A DNA stretch of 64,000 bases from NCBI GenBank assembly GCA_046052345.1, contig JBJOMN010000065.1:4742-68741 (forward strand). The letters run 5' to 3'. A program made the position numbers and the translations under genes. This DNA is from Pollutiaquabacter sp046052345. GTDB taxonomy: Bacteria > Bacteroidota > Bacteroidia > AKYH767-A > 2013-40CM-41-45. Below are positions 18,144 through 24,886 of this stretch, piece by piece. Each line of letters starts with the position of its first letter. The first letter of the stretch is position 1. The notes under the pieces were generated by a model. The model was given only the letters and a program-made list of their open reading frames with translations, had not been told where the DNA came from and did no database searches.

Positions 18144-19231
18144 AAGTCATCAACATCGTCGGGGCACGTCCCCAGTTCGTGAAGGCCGCCATGGTCAGTC
18201 GCGCCCTGCGCAGCCGGCCGGGTACCCGGGAGATCCTGCTGCACACCGGCCAGCATTTCGACCGTGCCATGTCCGGCGACTTGCTCGACGAACTCGGCTT
18301 TCCGCCGATGGACTATAACCTCGGCATCAATCAGCTTTCGCACGGCGCCATGACCGGCAGAATGCTGGAGGAGATCGAGAAGGTGCTGATTGCAGAGAAG
18401 CCCGATTATGTGATAGTCTACGGCGATACCAACTCTACCGTCGCCGGTGCACTGGCTGCCAGGAAGATGCACATCCGTGTTGCGCACATCGAAGCCGGTA
18501 TGCGTTCCTTCAACATGAAGATGCCCGAGGAGATCAACCGCGTCATGACCGACCGTATCAGCGACCTGCTGTTCTGTTCGTCCGACACCAGTGCCGGTCA
18601 CCTGCGCGACGAAGGCTTCGGACATTTTCCCTGCCAGGTCATCACCTCCGGCGATGTGATGTACGACGCCTACCTGCATTTTCTGCCGCTTGCCGCAAAG
18701 GCAACCACGGTCTTGGACCGATTGCCTTTCCGGGAGTTTGCGCTGTGCACCCTGCACCGTGAATCAAACGTCGACCACCGGGACCAACTCGCGGCCGTCC
18801 TTAGCGCACTGGACCGTATTCATTCGGAACTGCCGGTAGTGCTGCCGCTGCATCCTCGTACCGCAAAGCGTATGGAAGAGTGGGGGATACGCACCAAGGT
18901 GCATTGCATCCCTCCGGTCACCTACCTGGACATGCTTGCACTATTGCAACGTTGCACACTTGTTCTCACCGACTCGGGCGGTTTGCAAAAAGAGGCGTAT
19001 TTCGCCGAGAAGCCTTGTCTGACCTTGCGCTATGAGACCGAGTGGACCGAACTTGTCGAAAAAGGTTATAACAAACTGGTCGGAACCGACCCCGATTGGA
19101 TACTCAATAACTTCCGCTGGATGATGGAACAGCCTGTCTCTTTCGAGCCCGGCATCTACGGGAACGGCCATGCAGCCGAGGTGATCGCCGGTTCCATACT
19201 ACGTCCTGCAGCAACCCCCGCAACGGCATGA
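18140..19231 (+). CDS. wecB: UDP-N-acetylglucosamine 2-epimerase (non-hydrolysing)
   Basis: Interconverts UDP-GlcNAc and UDP-ManNAc in the cytoplasm. The 363-residue protein carries the full signature set: IVGARPQFVKAA, HTGQHFD, VYGDTNSTVAGA, HIEAGMRSF with PEEINR, HRESNVD, LPLHPRT and TDSGGLQKEA. The start at 18140 is fixed by an ATGA overlap with the polymerase gene. It overlaps the DegT gene by 4 nt. No UDP-ManNAc dehydrogenase (WecC) is present in the window, so the product may be used as ManNAc itself, or be processed by enzymes encoded elsewhere or by neighbours. Confidence 0.95.
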   Translation: MKVINIVGARPQFVKAAMVSRALRSRPGTREILLHTGQHFDRAMSGDLLDELGFPPMDYNLGINQLSHGAMTGRMLEEIEKVLIAEKPDYVIVYGDTNSTVAGALAARKMHIRVAHIEAGMRSFNMKMPEEINRVMTDRISDLLFCSSDTSAGHLRDEGFGHFPCQVITSGDVMYDAYLHFLPLAAKATTVLDRLPFREFALCTLHRESNVDHRDQLAAVLSALDRIHSELPVVLPLHPRTAKRMEEWGIRTKVHCIPPVTYLDMLALLQRCTLVLTDSGGLQKEAYFAEKPCLTLRYETEWTELVEKGYNKLVGTDPDWILNNFRWMMEQPVSFEPGIYGNGHAAEVIAGSILRPAATPATA

Positions 19232-20454
19232 TACCTTTTTCACCGCCCCGCATCGACCAGAAGATCATCGACGAAGTGACAGATACGCTCCGCTCGGGTT
19301 GGATCACGACCGGTCCCAAGACCAAGCGTTTTGAGAAGGAGCTATCTGCATATTACGGTTCCGCTTCTACCTTGTGCCTCAACTCCGCCACCGCCGGTCT
19401 TGAGCTCATGCTTCGCTGGTTCGGCGTGGGTCCCGGCGATGAAGTCATTCTTCCCGCTTATACTTACTCCGCGACCGCGAACGTCATCGTCCATTGCGGC
19501 GCCACACCTGTTTTTGTCGATATCCTGGACGACTTCAACATCGATCCTGCCGCAGTACGCAAGGCTGTAACCGAACGCACAAAGGCGGTCATGCCGGTCG
19601 ATTTTGGCGGATGGCCGTGCGATTACGATACGATCAACTCGATCGTGCGTGATTCAGAGGTCAGGAACAAATTCCGTCCTTCGACGGAGGAGCAACGCAT
19701 GCTCGGGCGCATGCTTGTGCTTTCCGATGCCGCCCATAGCATTGGCGGACGTTATAAGGGCCGACTGACCGGTTCGCTGGCGGATGTGTCTGTTTTCAGT
19801 TTTCACGCCGTCAAGAACCTGACTACGGCGGAAGGGGGAGCAGTGGCGCTATGTCTGCCTGCTCCTTTCGACAACGAAGCCGTTTACCGGCAGCTGTGTG
19901 TCAAGTCGCTGCACGGGCAGAACAAGGATGCGCTGGCCAAGCTTCAGCCCGGCAATTGGCGCTACGATATCGTAGAGCCCGGTTACAAGATGAACATGAC
20001 TGACATCATGGCTTCCATCGGACTGGTGGAGCTGGCGCGTTATGAGTCGGAGACACTTCCGAAGCGGAAGCAAGTCTGCGACCGCTATACGGCGGCATTT
20101 TCCTCCAAACCCTGGGCGAAGACACCGGTGATGCAAGACAGTAAAGGCAGCATATCGTCCTACCACTTATATGCGTTGCGCATCAACAGCCTGGACGAAT
20201 CCGGGCGGGACGAGGTGATCCGTCGTATCAGTGAGCGGGGGGTATCCGTCAATGTGCATTTCATTCCCGTTCCCATGATGAGTTATTACCGCGGACTGGG
20301 ATATTCCGTTACTGATTATCCGGTCACCTATGCCGCCTACTCGTCGGAGATTTCGTTGCCGGTCTACTACGGTCTGACCGATGAACAGTTAGGAATTGTT
20401 ACGGACGCTGTGGTGCAGTCCGTCGAAGAAGTTTTGCTTAACGTCAAATCATGA
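19228..20454 (+). CDS. DegT/DnrJ/EryC1/StrS-family PLP aminotransferase
   Basis: 408-residue PLP enzyme that converts a nucleotide-linked keto sugar to an amino sugar. Motifs include GWITTGPKTKRFE, the SDAAHSIGG aspartate that binds the PLP ring nitrogen, and FSFHAVKNLTTAEGG with the Schiff-base lysine at K196. The C-terminal region VNVHFIPVPM is typical. It overlaps its neighbours by 4 nt on both sides. The 4,6-dehydratase that would make its keto-sugar substrate is not in this window. Confidence 0.93.
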   Translation: MIPFSPPRIDQKIIDEVTDTLRSGWITTGPKTKRFEKELSAYYGSASTLCLNSATAGLELMLRWFGVGPGDEVILPAYTYSATANVIVHCGATPVFVDILDDFNIDPAAVRKAVTERTKAVMPVDFGGWPCDYDTINSIVRDSEVRNKFRPSTEEQRMLGRMLVLSDAAHSIGGRYKGRLTGSLADVSVFSFHAVKNLTTAEGGAVALCLPAPFDNEAVYRQLCVKSLHGQNKDALAKLQPGNWRYDIVEPGYKMNMTDIMASIGLVELARYESETLPKRKQVCDRYTAAFSSKPWAKTPVMQDSKGSISSYHLYALRINSLDESGRDEVIRRISERGVSVNVHFIPVPMMSYYRGLGYSVTDYPVTYAAYSSEISLPVYYGLTDEQLGIVTDAVVQSVEEVLLNVKS

Positions 20455-21791
20455 TAAGAATCAAGATACTTTCCTTCGCTTTCATACTCCTGTCTTTCGC
20501 TGCCGGCGCTCAGGATTCGCTTTCTTTCATCCGGCGGTCGACTGAGATCCTGGATTTGCTGAACCGTCAGAAGTACCAGGCAGTGGTCGACCGGCTGGAC
20601 TCAGCAACGGCTGCACGGCTGGACTCTGCCCGTCTGGGGGGTGCTTGGCGTAACCTGTTGAAACGCGCCGGTCCTTTCAACGGGGTCCTGGATACTTCCT
20701 ACGACCATCAGCCGAACTACGATGTGGTGATATTGCAGTCATTGTTCGGTACGAAGAAGATCGATATCAAGACGGTCTACGGAGCCGGAGGCGCCTTGAA
20801 AGGCGTCTTCTTCACAGCGACCGATACCCGTGAGAAATACCACGATCCTCCGTATTACCGCCCCGAACTTTTCGAGGAGGTGCCGGGGGAATTGCGCAAC
20901 GGCGAGAACAAGATGAAAAGCGTCCTGACCGTTCCTAAAAACCGAGGTCGTGTGCCGGCGGTCGTGCTGGTACACGGAACCGGGCCGAACGACAAGGACG
21001 AAACCGTAGGTGCCACCAAGATTTTCCGTGACCTGGCAGTCGGATTGTCAGCCAACGGCATCGCAGTACTCCGCTACGACAAGCGCACCCGTGCCATGGC
21101 CGCTTCGTTGATGCGCAACAAGAACATCCTGACCCCTGAAGAGGAGACGATTGCCGATGCAGTAGCAGCGGTGGAGTTGTTGAAGAAGGACCCCCGGATC
21201 GATACCTCCCGAATCTGGTTGGCAGGCCACAGCATGGGAGCTTATCTGTTGCCGCAGGTTGTGAAGCGCGCCGGCTTCGTGAAGGGCATGGTCCTTCTGA
21301 GTCCCCACGGACGGCCGCTGCAGGACATGCTTTTGGAACAGGACAAGTATCTGCTCGCTTCCTCAGAAGGTAAATCCGAAGCGGAACGCGCCGCCATCAT
21401 CGATTCAATCACTGTAGAAGCTTCACGGGTCGGAAAATTGACTGCAGCGAATGCCGGCGATTCTGCAAGGATCCTTGGACTGCATCCCGCGTACTGGCTT
21501 TACCTGAAGCAGTACGATGCGGTCGCCACCGCAAAATCATCGGGTAAGACGATACTGATCCTGCACGGCGGAAGGGACTTCCAGGTCTCTGACAAGGACT
21601 TTCAGACGTGGGTGGAAGCGTTCAAGGGAAATGTCTCCGTCGCCACGAGGCGTTACGCGGACCTTAATCATTTCTACATCAAAGGTTCGGGCAAGAGTCT
21701 GCCGGAGGAATACTTCAAGGCGGGGAATGTGGAAGAAGCGGTGGTGCTGGATATCGCGGGATGGATCAATAACGGTTCGTTGCCGAAGTGA
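20451..21791 (+). CDS. Secreted alpha/beta hydrolase with DUF3887-like N-terminus
   Basis: 446 residues. A signal peptide (RIKILSFAFILLSFAAGAQ) is followed by a small helical domain (about 25-110; LNRQKYQAVVDRLDS) like DUF3887, then an alpha/beta hydrolase of the dienelactone/serine aminopeptidase type. The catalytic triad is readable: S261 in GHSMG, D376 in HGGRDF and H407 in LNHFY. The protein should be periplasmic or outer-envelope. Its reading frame is coupled on both sides to sugar genes (ATGA before, TGATG after), odd for a secreted hydrolase. A deacylase acting on the acylated polysaccharide is one possibility. A hitchhiking housekeeping esterase is another. Confidence 0.85.
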   Translation: MIRIKILSFAFILLSFAAGAQDSLSFIRRSTEILDLLNRQKYQAVVDRLDSATAARLDSARLGGAWRNLLKRAGPFNGVLDTSYDHQPNYDVVILQSLFGTKKIDIKTVYGAGGALKGVFFTATDTREKYHDPPYYRPELFEEVPGELRNGENKMKSVLTVPKNRGRVPAVVLVHGTGPNDKDETVGATKIFRDLAVGLSANGIAVLRYDKRTRAMAASLMRNKNILTPEEETIADAVAAVELLKKDPRIDTSRIWLAGHSMGAYLLPQVVKRAGFVKGMVLLSPHGRPLQDMLLEQDKYLLASSEGKSEAERAAIIDSITVEASRVGKLTAANAGDSARILGLHPAYWLYLKQYDAVATAKSSGKTILILHGGRDFQVSDKDFQTWVEAFKGNVSVATRRYADLNHFYIKGSGKSLPEEYFKAGNVEEAVVLDIAGWINNGSLPK

Positions 21792-22393
21792 TGTCCCGTC
21801 CGCTGCTTCGCGTATTCGACGTGCTGCTCAGCGTAACGGGTATTTTACTCCTTTCGCCGGTGATGTTCTTCACGGCACTGTGCATCCTGACATTTGACGG
21901 AACCCCTGTGCTTTATGTTCAGCAGCGGGTGGGTCGTTACGGTGCGGATTTCCGGCTGTTCAAGTTCAGGACTATGCGCAGGAATGCCGAGGCGGACGGA
22001 CAGCTTACGATCGGGGGCAGGGATTCCCGGATAACTCGTACGGGTCATTTTCTTCGCAGGTACAAGCTGGATGAATTGCCGCAATTGTTTAACGTGGTTT
22101 CCGGTAGTATGAGCCTTGTCGGTCCCCGGCCGGAAGTGCGACGGTATGTTGAGCGCTATACGGCTGAACAGCGCAGGGTTTTGGAAGTCAGGCCGGGCAT
22201 CACGGACGAGGCCTCCATTTTGTATTCGGACGAAAACCGGTTGCTCGGTGGTCAGGCGGATCCGGAGAAATACTATTTGGAGGTGGTGATGCCGGACAAG
22301 ATCCGGCTGAATATGCGGTTTATCGATCACGGCGGTCCCCGCGCTTACTTCGGCATCATTTTCAGGACTCTTCTGAAGGTCCTTCGCGGGTAG
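21791..22393 (+). CDS. Initiating phosphoglycosyl transferase (sugar transferase, PglC/WcaJ type)
   Basis: 200-residue monotopic enzyme that transfers a phospho-sugar from a UDP-sugar to undecaprenyl phosphate, starting repeat-unit assembly. One N-terminal hydrophobic segment (VLLSVTGILLLSPVMFF) is followed by QQRVGRYG, FKFRTM, LDELPQLFNV and LVGPRPEV, the complete core of small PGTs. The start at 21791 shares a base with the preceding stop (TGATG). A GTG at 21788 is the alternative. Last gene of the operon. Its TAG stop forms the first three bases of a heptamer-type repeat. Confidence 0.94.
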   Translation: MSRPLLRVFDVLLSVTGILLLSPVMFFTALCILTFDGTPVLYVQQRVGRYGADFRLFKFRTMRRNAEADGQLTIGGRDSRITRTGHFLRRYKLDELPQLFNVVSGSMSLVGPRPEVRRYVERYTAEQRRVLEVRPGITDEASILYSDENRLLGGQADPEKYYLEVVMPDKIRLNMRFIDHGGPRAYFGIIFRTLLKVLRG

Positions 22394-22410
22394 CTCATAA
22401 CTGCTAACTG
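22391..22410 (+). repeat. Short heptamer-type repeat matching 8791-8803
   Basis: Reads TAGCT-CATAACT-GCTAACTG. The sequence at 8791-8803 is TAGCT-GCTAACTG, identical except for one absent 7-nt unit. The two copies are direct repeats bracketing the polysaccharide operon. A seven-T run follows at 22414-22420 and could end transcription, although the stem before it (TAGC/GCTA) is weak. Confidence 0.6.
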
Positions 22411-22431
22411 CGGTTTTTTTAAGATTTTTCG

Positions 22432-22439
22432 TAACTTTG
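22432..22439 (+). promoter_or_regulatory. Bacteroidetes -7 box (TAACTTTG) for the cas6-like gene
   Basis: Full match to TAnnTTTG after a T-rich stretch, 88 nt upstream of the ATG at 22528. No TTG -33 element at good spacing. Implies a separate transcript with a leader of about 80 nt for the Cas6-like gene. Confidence 0.5.
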
Positions 22440-22527
22440 TGTCCGTTTTAACGAAAAACTGCAAAAAACCGGTATTACCGGCATCTTCTATTTTATCTGA
22501 AATCCTCTTTTTCACCTATCCCTTCCT

Positions 22528-23316
22528 ATGCGAATTAAAATCTCCTTTTTGAAGGTGCACAGCAGTGCGGGAACCGTACCGTTGCACCACCAGAAGATCA
22601 TTTCCGCCCTTATGGATGAGGTCATCCGCGAAGTCCCTACCGCATCGCCCTTCTATAATTTCTCCTCCCTGAAAGGGACCTCCAAGGTCCAGAACGGGCA
22701 GATCAGATTCCTCTCCTCGAAAGTAACACTGGTCGTTTCCGCTGCACAGGATGATTTCGCGAAAGACTGGGTGGAAAACCTTTTCGATAAGCGATTGGTC
22801 AGCTTCGCCAAACTCACCCTCGTTCCGAAGGCTTACGAGGTGATTCCTGATCCCGAGTTCAAGACCGAGATGAAGTATGTCTGTATTTCGCCGATGGTCT
22901 GCCAGCCGCCGTTCGAGACCGATGCCGATGGGAACATACCGGATGCACTTGATCCGCGGACGCAGGAGTTTTCCGATGCGTTCTACAACGCGATCATGGA
23001 CCGTATGGAACAGGCCGGTTTCACACCCGAGCAGATGCAGAAGTTCGCCGAATTCGAGATCATTCCTGATCCCGCTTACATCGACAAGATCCTGAATACG
23101 CACCGTAAGTTCGCCCGCATTTACAAGAACAACGATAACCTCCCGATATTCGGATACCTGTTGCCTTTTACGCTTCACGCGCACCCGCAGGTCCAGAAAT
23201 TCGTCTGGGATTGCGGTATCGGTCTGTACACGGACCAAGGCTACGGCATGGTGGATGTAGTGGGCGGTATTTCACAGCCAAACATCCACGAAGAGGGGAT
23301 GTCCGGTTCAAACTGA
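22528..23316 (+). CDS. Orphan Cas6-family (RAMP) endoribonuclease-like protein
   Basis: 262 residues with the features of Cas6, the CRISPR RNA-processing nuclease. It has an N-terminal ferredoxin-like strand (RIKISFLKV) with a following helix after VPLHHQ (H20, H21), a middle SSLKG...FLSSKVTLVVS region, YVCISPMV, and a C-terminal glycine-rich loop GIGLYTDQGYGMVDV corresponding to the G-rich motif of RAMP proteins. No other cas gene or repeat-spacer array is present in the window. The gene has its own -7 box and stands between the polysaccharide operon and unrelated genes. It could process RNA from an array elsewhere or cleave other structured RNAs. Confidence 0.72.
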   Translation: MRIKISFLKVHSSAGTVPLHHQKIISALMDEVIREVPTASPFYNFSSLKGTSKVQNGQIRFLSSKVTLVVSAAQDDFAKDWVENLFDKRLVSFAKLTLVPKAYEVIPDPEFKTEMKYVCISPMVCQPPFETDADGNIPDALDPRTQEFSDAFYNAIMDRMEQAGFTPEQMQKFAEFEIIPDPAYIDKILNTHRKFARIYKNNDNLPIFGYLLPFTLHAHPQVQKFVWDCGIGLYTDQGYGMVDVVGGISQPNIHEEGMSGSN

Positions 23317-23372
23317 ATCAGGGTCGCTTGCCGTCAGTGACGGTCAACCAGCCGTATTTGCGATATTTTTGG

Positions 23373-23876
23373 CTATTCGAAACGTTCCGTCGCCTTGGCG
23401 AATTTGATGACCTGCTTTTCCCCGAAGGCGATGACGATCAGCGAATACAGGCCGAGGTCGTAATTGTCTACGGGTAATTCTTCCGTCAGTATCTGGTTGT
23501 AGAACGTGGCATTGAAATTCCTTTGATATTTCAAACGGCCATAGACATCGAAAATATAGAGGGTCGCAGGCCCCGGTTGTTTCATGAACAGGTTGAAGGT
23601 AGCCGGGAAATAGGAGACCGCGGTCGGGTACATGTCCGCCATGAAGTTGGTGCAGACCGTCCCCGGCGTCCAATTAAGTATTCCGCCCCAGAAATAGGCA
23701 GCGCACTGGTTGCGATAGTTCAGCTGGTCGCATCCACACACTGGTTCGAAATCCCTTCCGCACGGCTGGAAGTCGTTCGGTTCGCGGGTGGTGTCCTTGC
23801 ACGTGGAGAAGAACTGCGCCGAAACCCCCTGACTGCACAGGGAAATCAATAACATCAATGGTAACAGCCTAAGCAT
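23373..23876 (-). CDS. Secreted Kazal-type domain protein with T9SS-like C-terminal domain
   Basis: 167 residues from the ATG at 23876. A GTG one codon upstream is also possible. A signal peptide (LRLLPLMLLISLCSQGVSAQ) is followed by a six-cysteine Kazal-like module (CKDTT..., PCGRDFEPVCGCDQLNYRNQC, TVC) ending near residue 75. The last about 80 residues form a beta-rich tail (LYIFDVYGRLKYQ ... YDLGLYSLIV ... VIKFAK) like T9SS sorting domains, though without a canonical YPNP start. Kazal domains are serine protease inhibitors, so a secreted inhibitor is plausible. It converges with the cas6-like gene; the 56-nt gap holds a 13-bp palindrome (23331-23343). Confidence 0.82.
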   Translation of the reverse strand: MLRLLPLMLLISLCSQGVSAQFFSTCKDTTREPNDFQPCGRDFEPVCGCDQLNYRNQCAAYFWGGILNWTPGTVCTNFMADMYPTAVSYFPATFNLFMKQPGPATLYIFDVYGRLKYQRNFNATFYNQILTEELPVDNYDLGLYSLIVIAFGEKQVIKFAKATERFE

Positions 23877-23921
23877 CACTTAAAGGTAAAGATTCGGCAA
23901 GAAGACGGCAAGATTCGGACG

Positions 23922-23929
23922 TATATTTG
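23922..23929 (+). promoter_or_regulatory. Bacteroidetes -7 box (TATATTTG) for the AcpH-like gene
   Basis: Full TAnnTTTG match ending 13 nt before the GTG start at 23943, predicting a very short 5' leader. No clear -33 TTG at standard spacing. On the other strand TACCTTTA (23881-23888) is a seven-of-eight match that could serve the divergent Kazal gene. Confidence 0.5.
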
Positions 23930-23942
23930 CCGCAATTAAGCT

Positions 23943-24515
23943 GTGAATTTCCTCGCACATATTTACCTGTCCGGCAACGATCCGGAGCTGCTGGTCGGTA
24001 ATTTCATAGCCGACCATGTCAAGGGTAACCGCAAGGACCTTTTTCCGGAGGGCATCCGCCGCGGCATCGAGCTGCACAGGGCTATTGACTATTTCACGGA
24101 TACCCATCCGGTCACGGCTTCCAGCCGACGGCTGTTAAGAGACCGTCATTCGAAGTACTCCGGAGTCGTAGTCGACCTTTTCTACGACCATTTCCTGGCA
24201 GCCGGATTTGCCGATTACTCCGACGTTGCCCTGCCGGAATTCGCAAGACGCAGTTATGAAATCATCGGCACCTACGGCGAATGGCTGCCCGAGACGGTCC
24301 GGGGATTCCTTCCATACATGGTCGAGCGCGACTGGCTGAGCAATTACGCCACACTGGAAGGGATCGGCCGTACGTTGACGGGATTGTCACGGCGCGTGCG
24401 TTTTCCTAACATCATGCACGAGGCGGTCGACGACCTGAAAGCCCACTATCCCGCGCTGGAAGCGGATTTCAGGAGGTTTTTCCCCGAATTGATTACCTTT
24501 GTATCCTTGCGATGA
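23943..24515 (+). CDS. Acyl carrier protein phosphodiesterase-like (AcpH/DUF479)
   Basis: 190 residues starting at GTG (NFLAHIYLSG, the usual N-terminus of AcpH). The family removes the phosphopantetheine arm from holo-ACP. Metal-binding type residues are visible in NFLAH, NFIADHVKGN, GIELHRAIDYFTD and VVDLFYDHFLA, an HD-like helical fold. The protein has no signal peptide and should be cytoplasmic. It is followed after 3 nt by a DUF167 gene, likely co-transcribed. Confidence 0.88.
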   Translation: MNFLAHIYLSGNDPELLVGNFIADHVKGNRKDLFPEGIRRGIELHRAIDYFTDTHPVTASSRRLLRDRHSKYSGVVVDLFYDHFLAAGFADYSDVALPEFARRSYEIIGTYGEWLPETVRGFLPYMVERDWLSNYATLEGIGRTLTGLSRRVRFPNIMHEAVDDLKAHYPALEADFRRFFPELITFVSLR

Positions 24516-24518
24516 GGC

Positions 24519-24776
24519 ATGCAGCTCTACGTGAACGTCAAACCCGGCCGGCGTTTTAACCGCCTGGAAAAGGCCGAGAACGGCTGGGTTGTCTCGTTAA
24601 GGGCGCCTGCTGTCGACGGAAAAGCCAACGAGGCGCTGGTGGAATACCTCTCCGAGATACTGGGAATCCCCGTATCGAAGATCGTCCTGCGGAAAGGCCG
24701 CACTTCGCGACTGAAGTGCCTTGAAATACCCGCAGAGGAGGGTGAAATCACCCAAAGACTGCTAAAAGCCCTTTAA
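24519..24776 (+). CDS. DUF167 (YggU-like) protein
   Basis: 85-residue basic soluble protein matching the DUF167/YggU family: LYVNVKPGRRFN at the start, the conserved APAVDGKANEALVEYLSE helix and a KIVLRKGRTSRLK segment near the end. The biochemical role of the family is unknown. It lies 3 nt after the AcpH-like gene. The 110-nt gap downstream contains a small hairpin (CACAGC/GCTGTG, 24788-24801) but no T run. Confidence 0.9.
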   Translation: MQLYVNVKPGRRFNRLEKAENGWVVSLRAPAVDGKANEALVEYLSEILGIPVSKIVLRKGRTSRLKCLEIPAEEGEITQRLLKAL

Positions 24777-24844
24777 ACGGGCGTATGCACAGCTCGCTGT
24801 GGATATTTACGGATTCCGGCGACCCTCCCGCATAAGCCGCTTGG

Positions 24845-24852
24845 TACCTTTA
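24845..24852 (+). promoter_or_regulatory. Possible -7 box (TACCTTTA) for parE-parC
   Basis: Seven of eight positions match TAnnTTTG. It lies 34 nt upstream of the parE ATG, in the only non-coding gap before the topoisomerase genes. Confidence 0.35.
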
Positions 24853-24886
24853 ACCGCTTGAATTAATTCTAAAAAACACAGTTTCA

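Noticed and set aside
24788..24801. Hairpin after the DUF167 gene as a terminator
   Set aside because: A 6-bp stem with a 2-nt loop is not followed by a T run.
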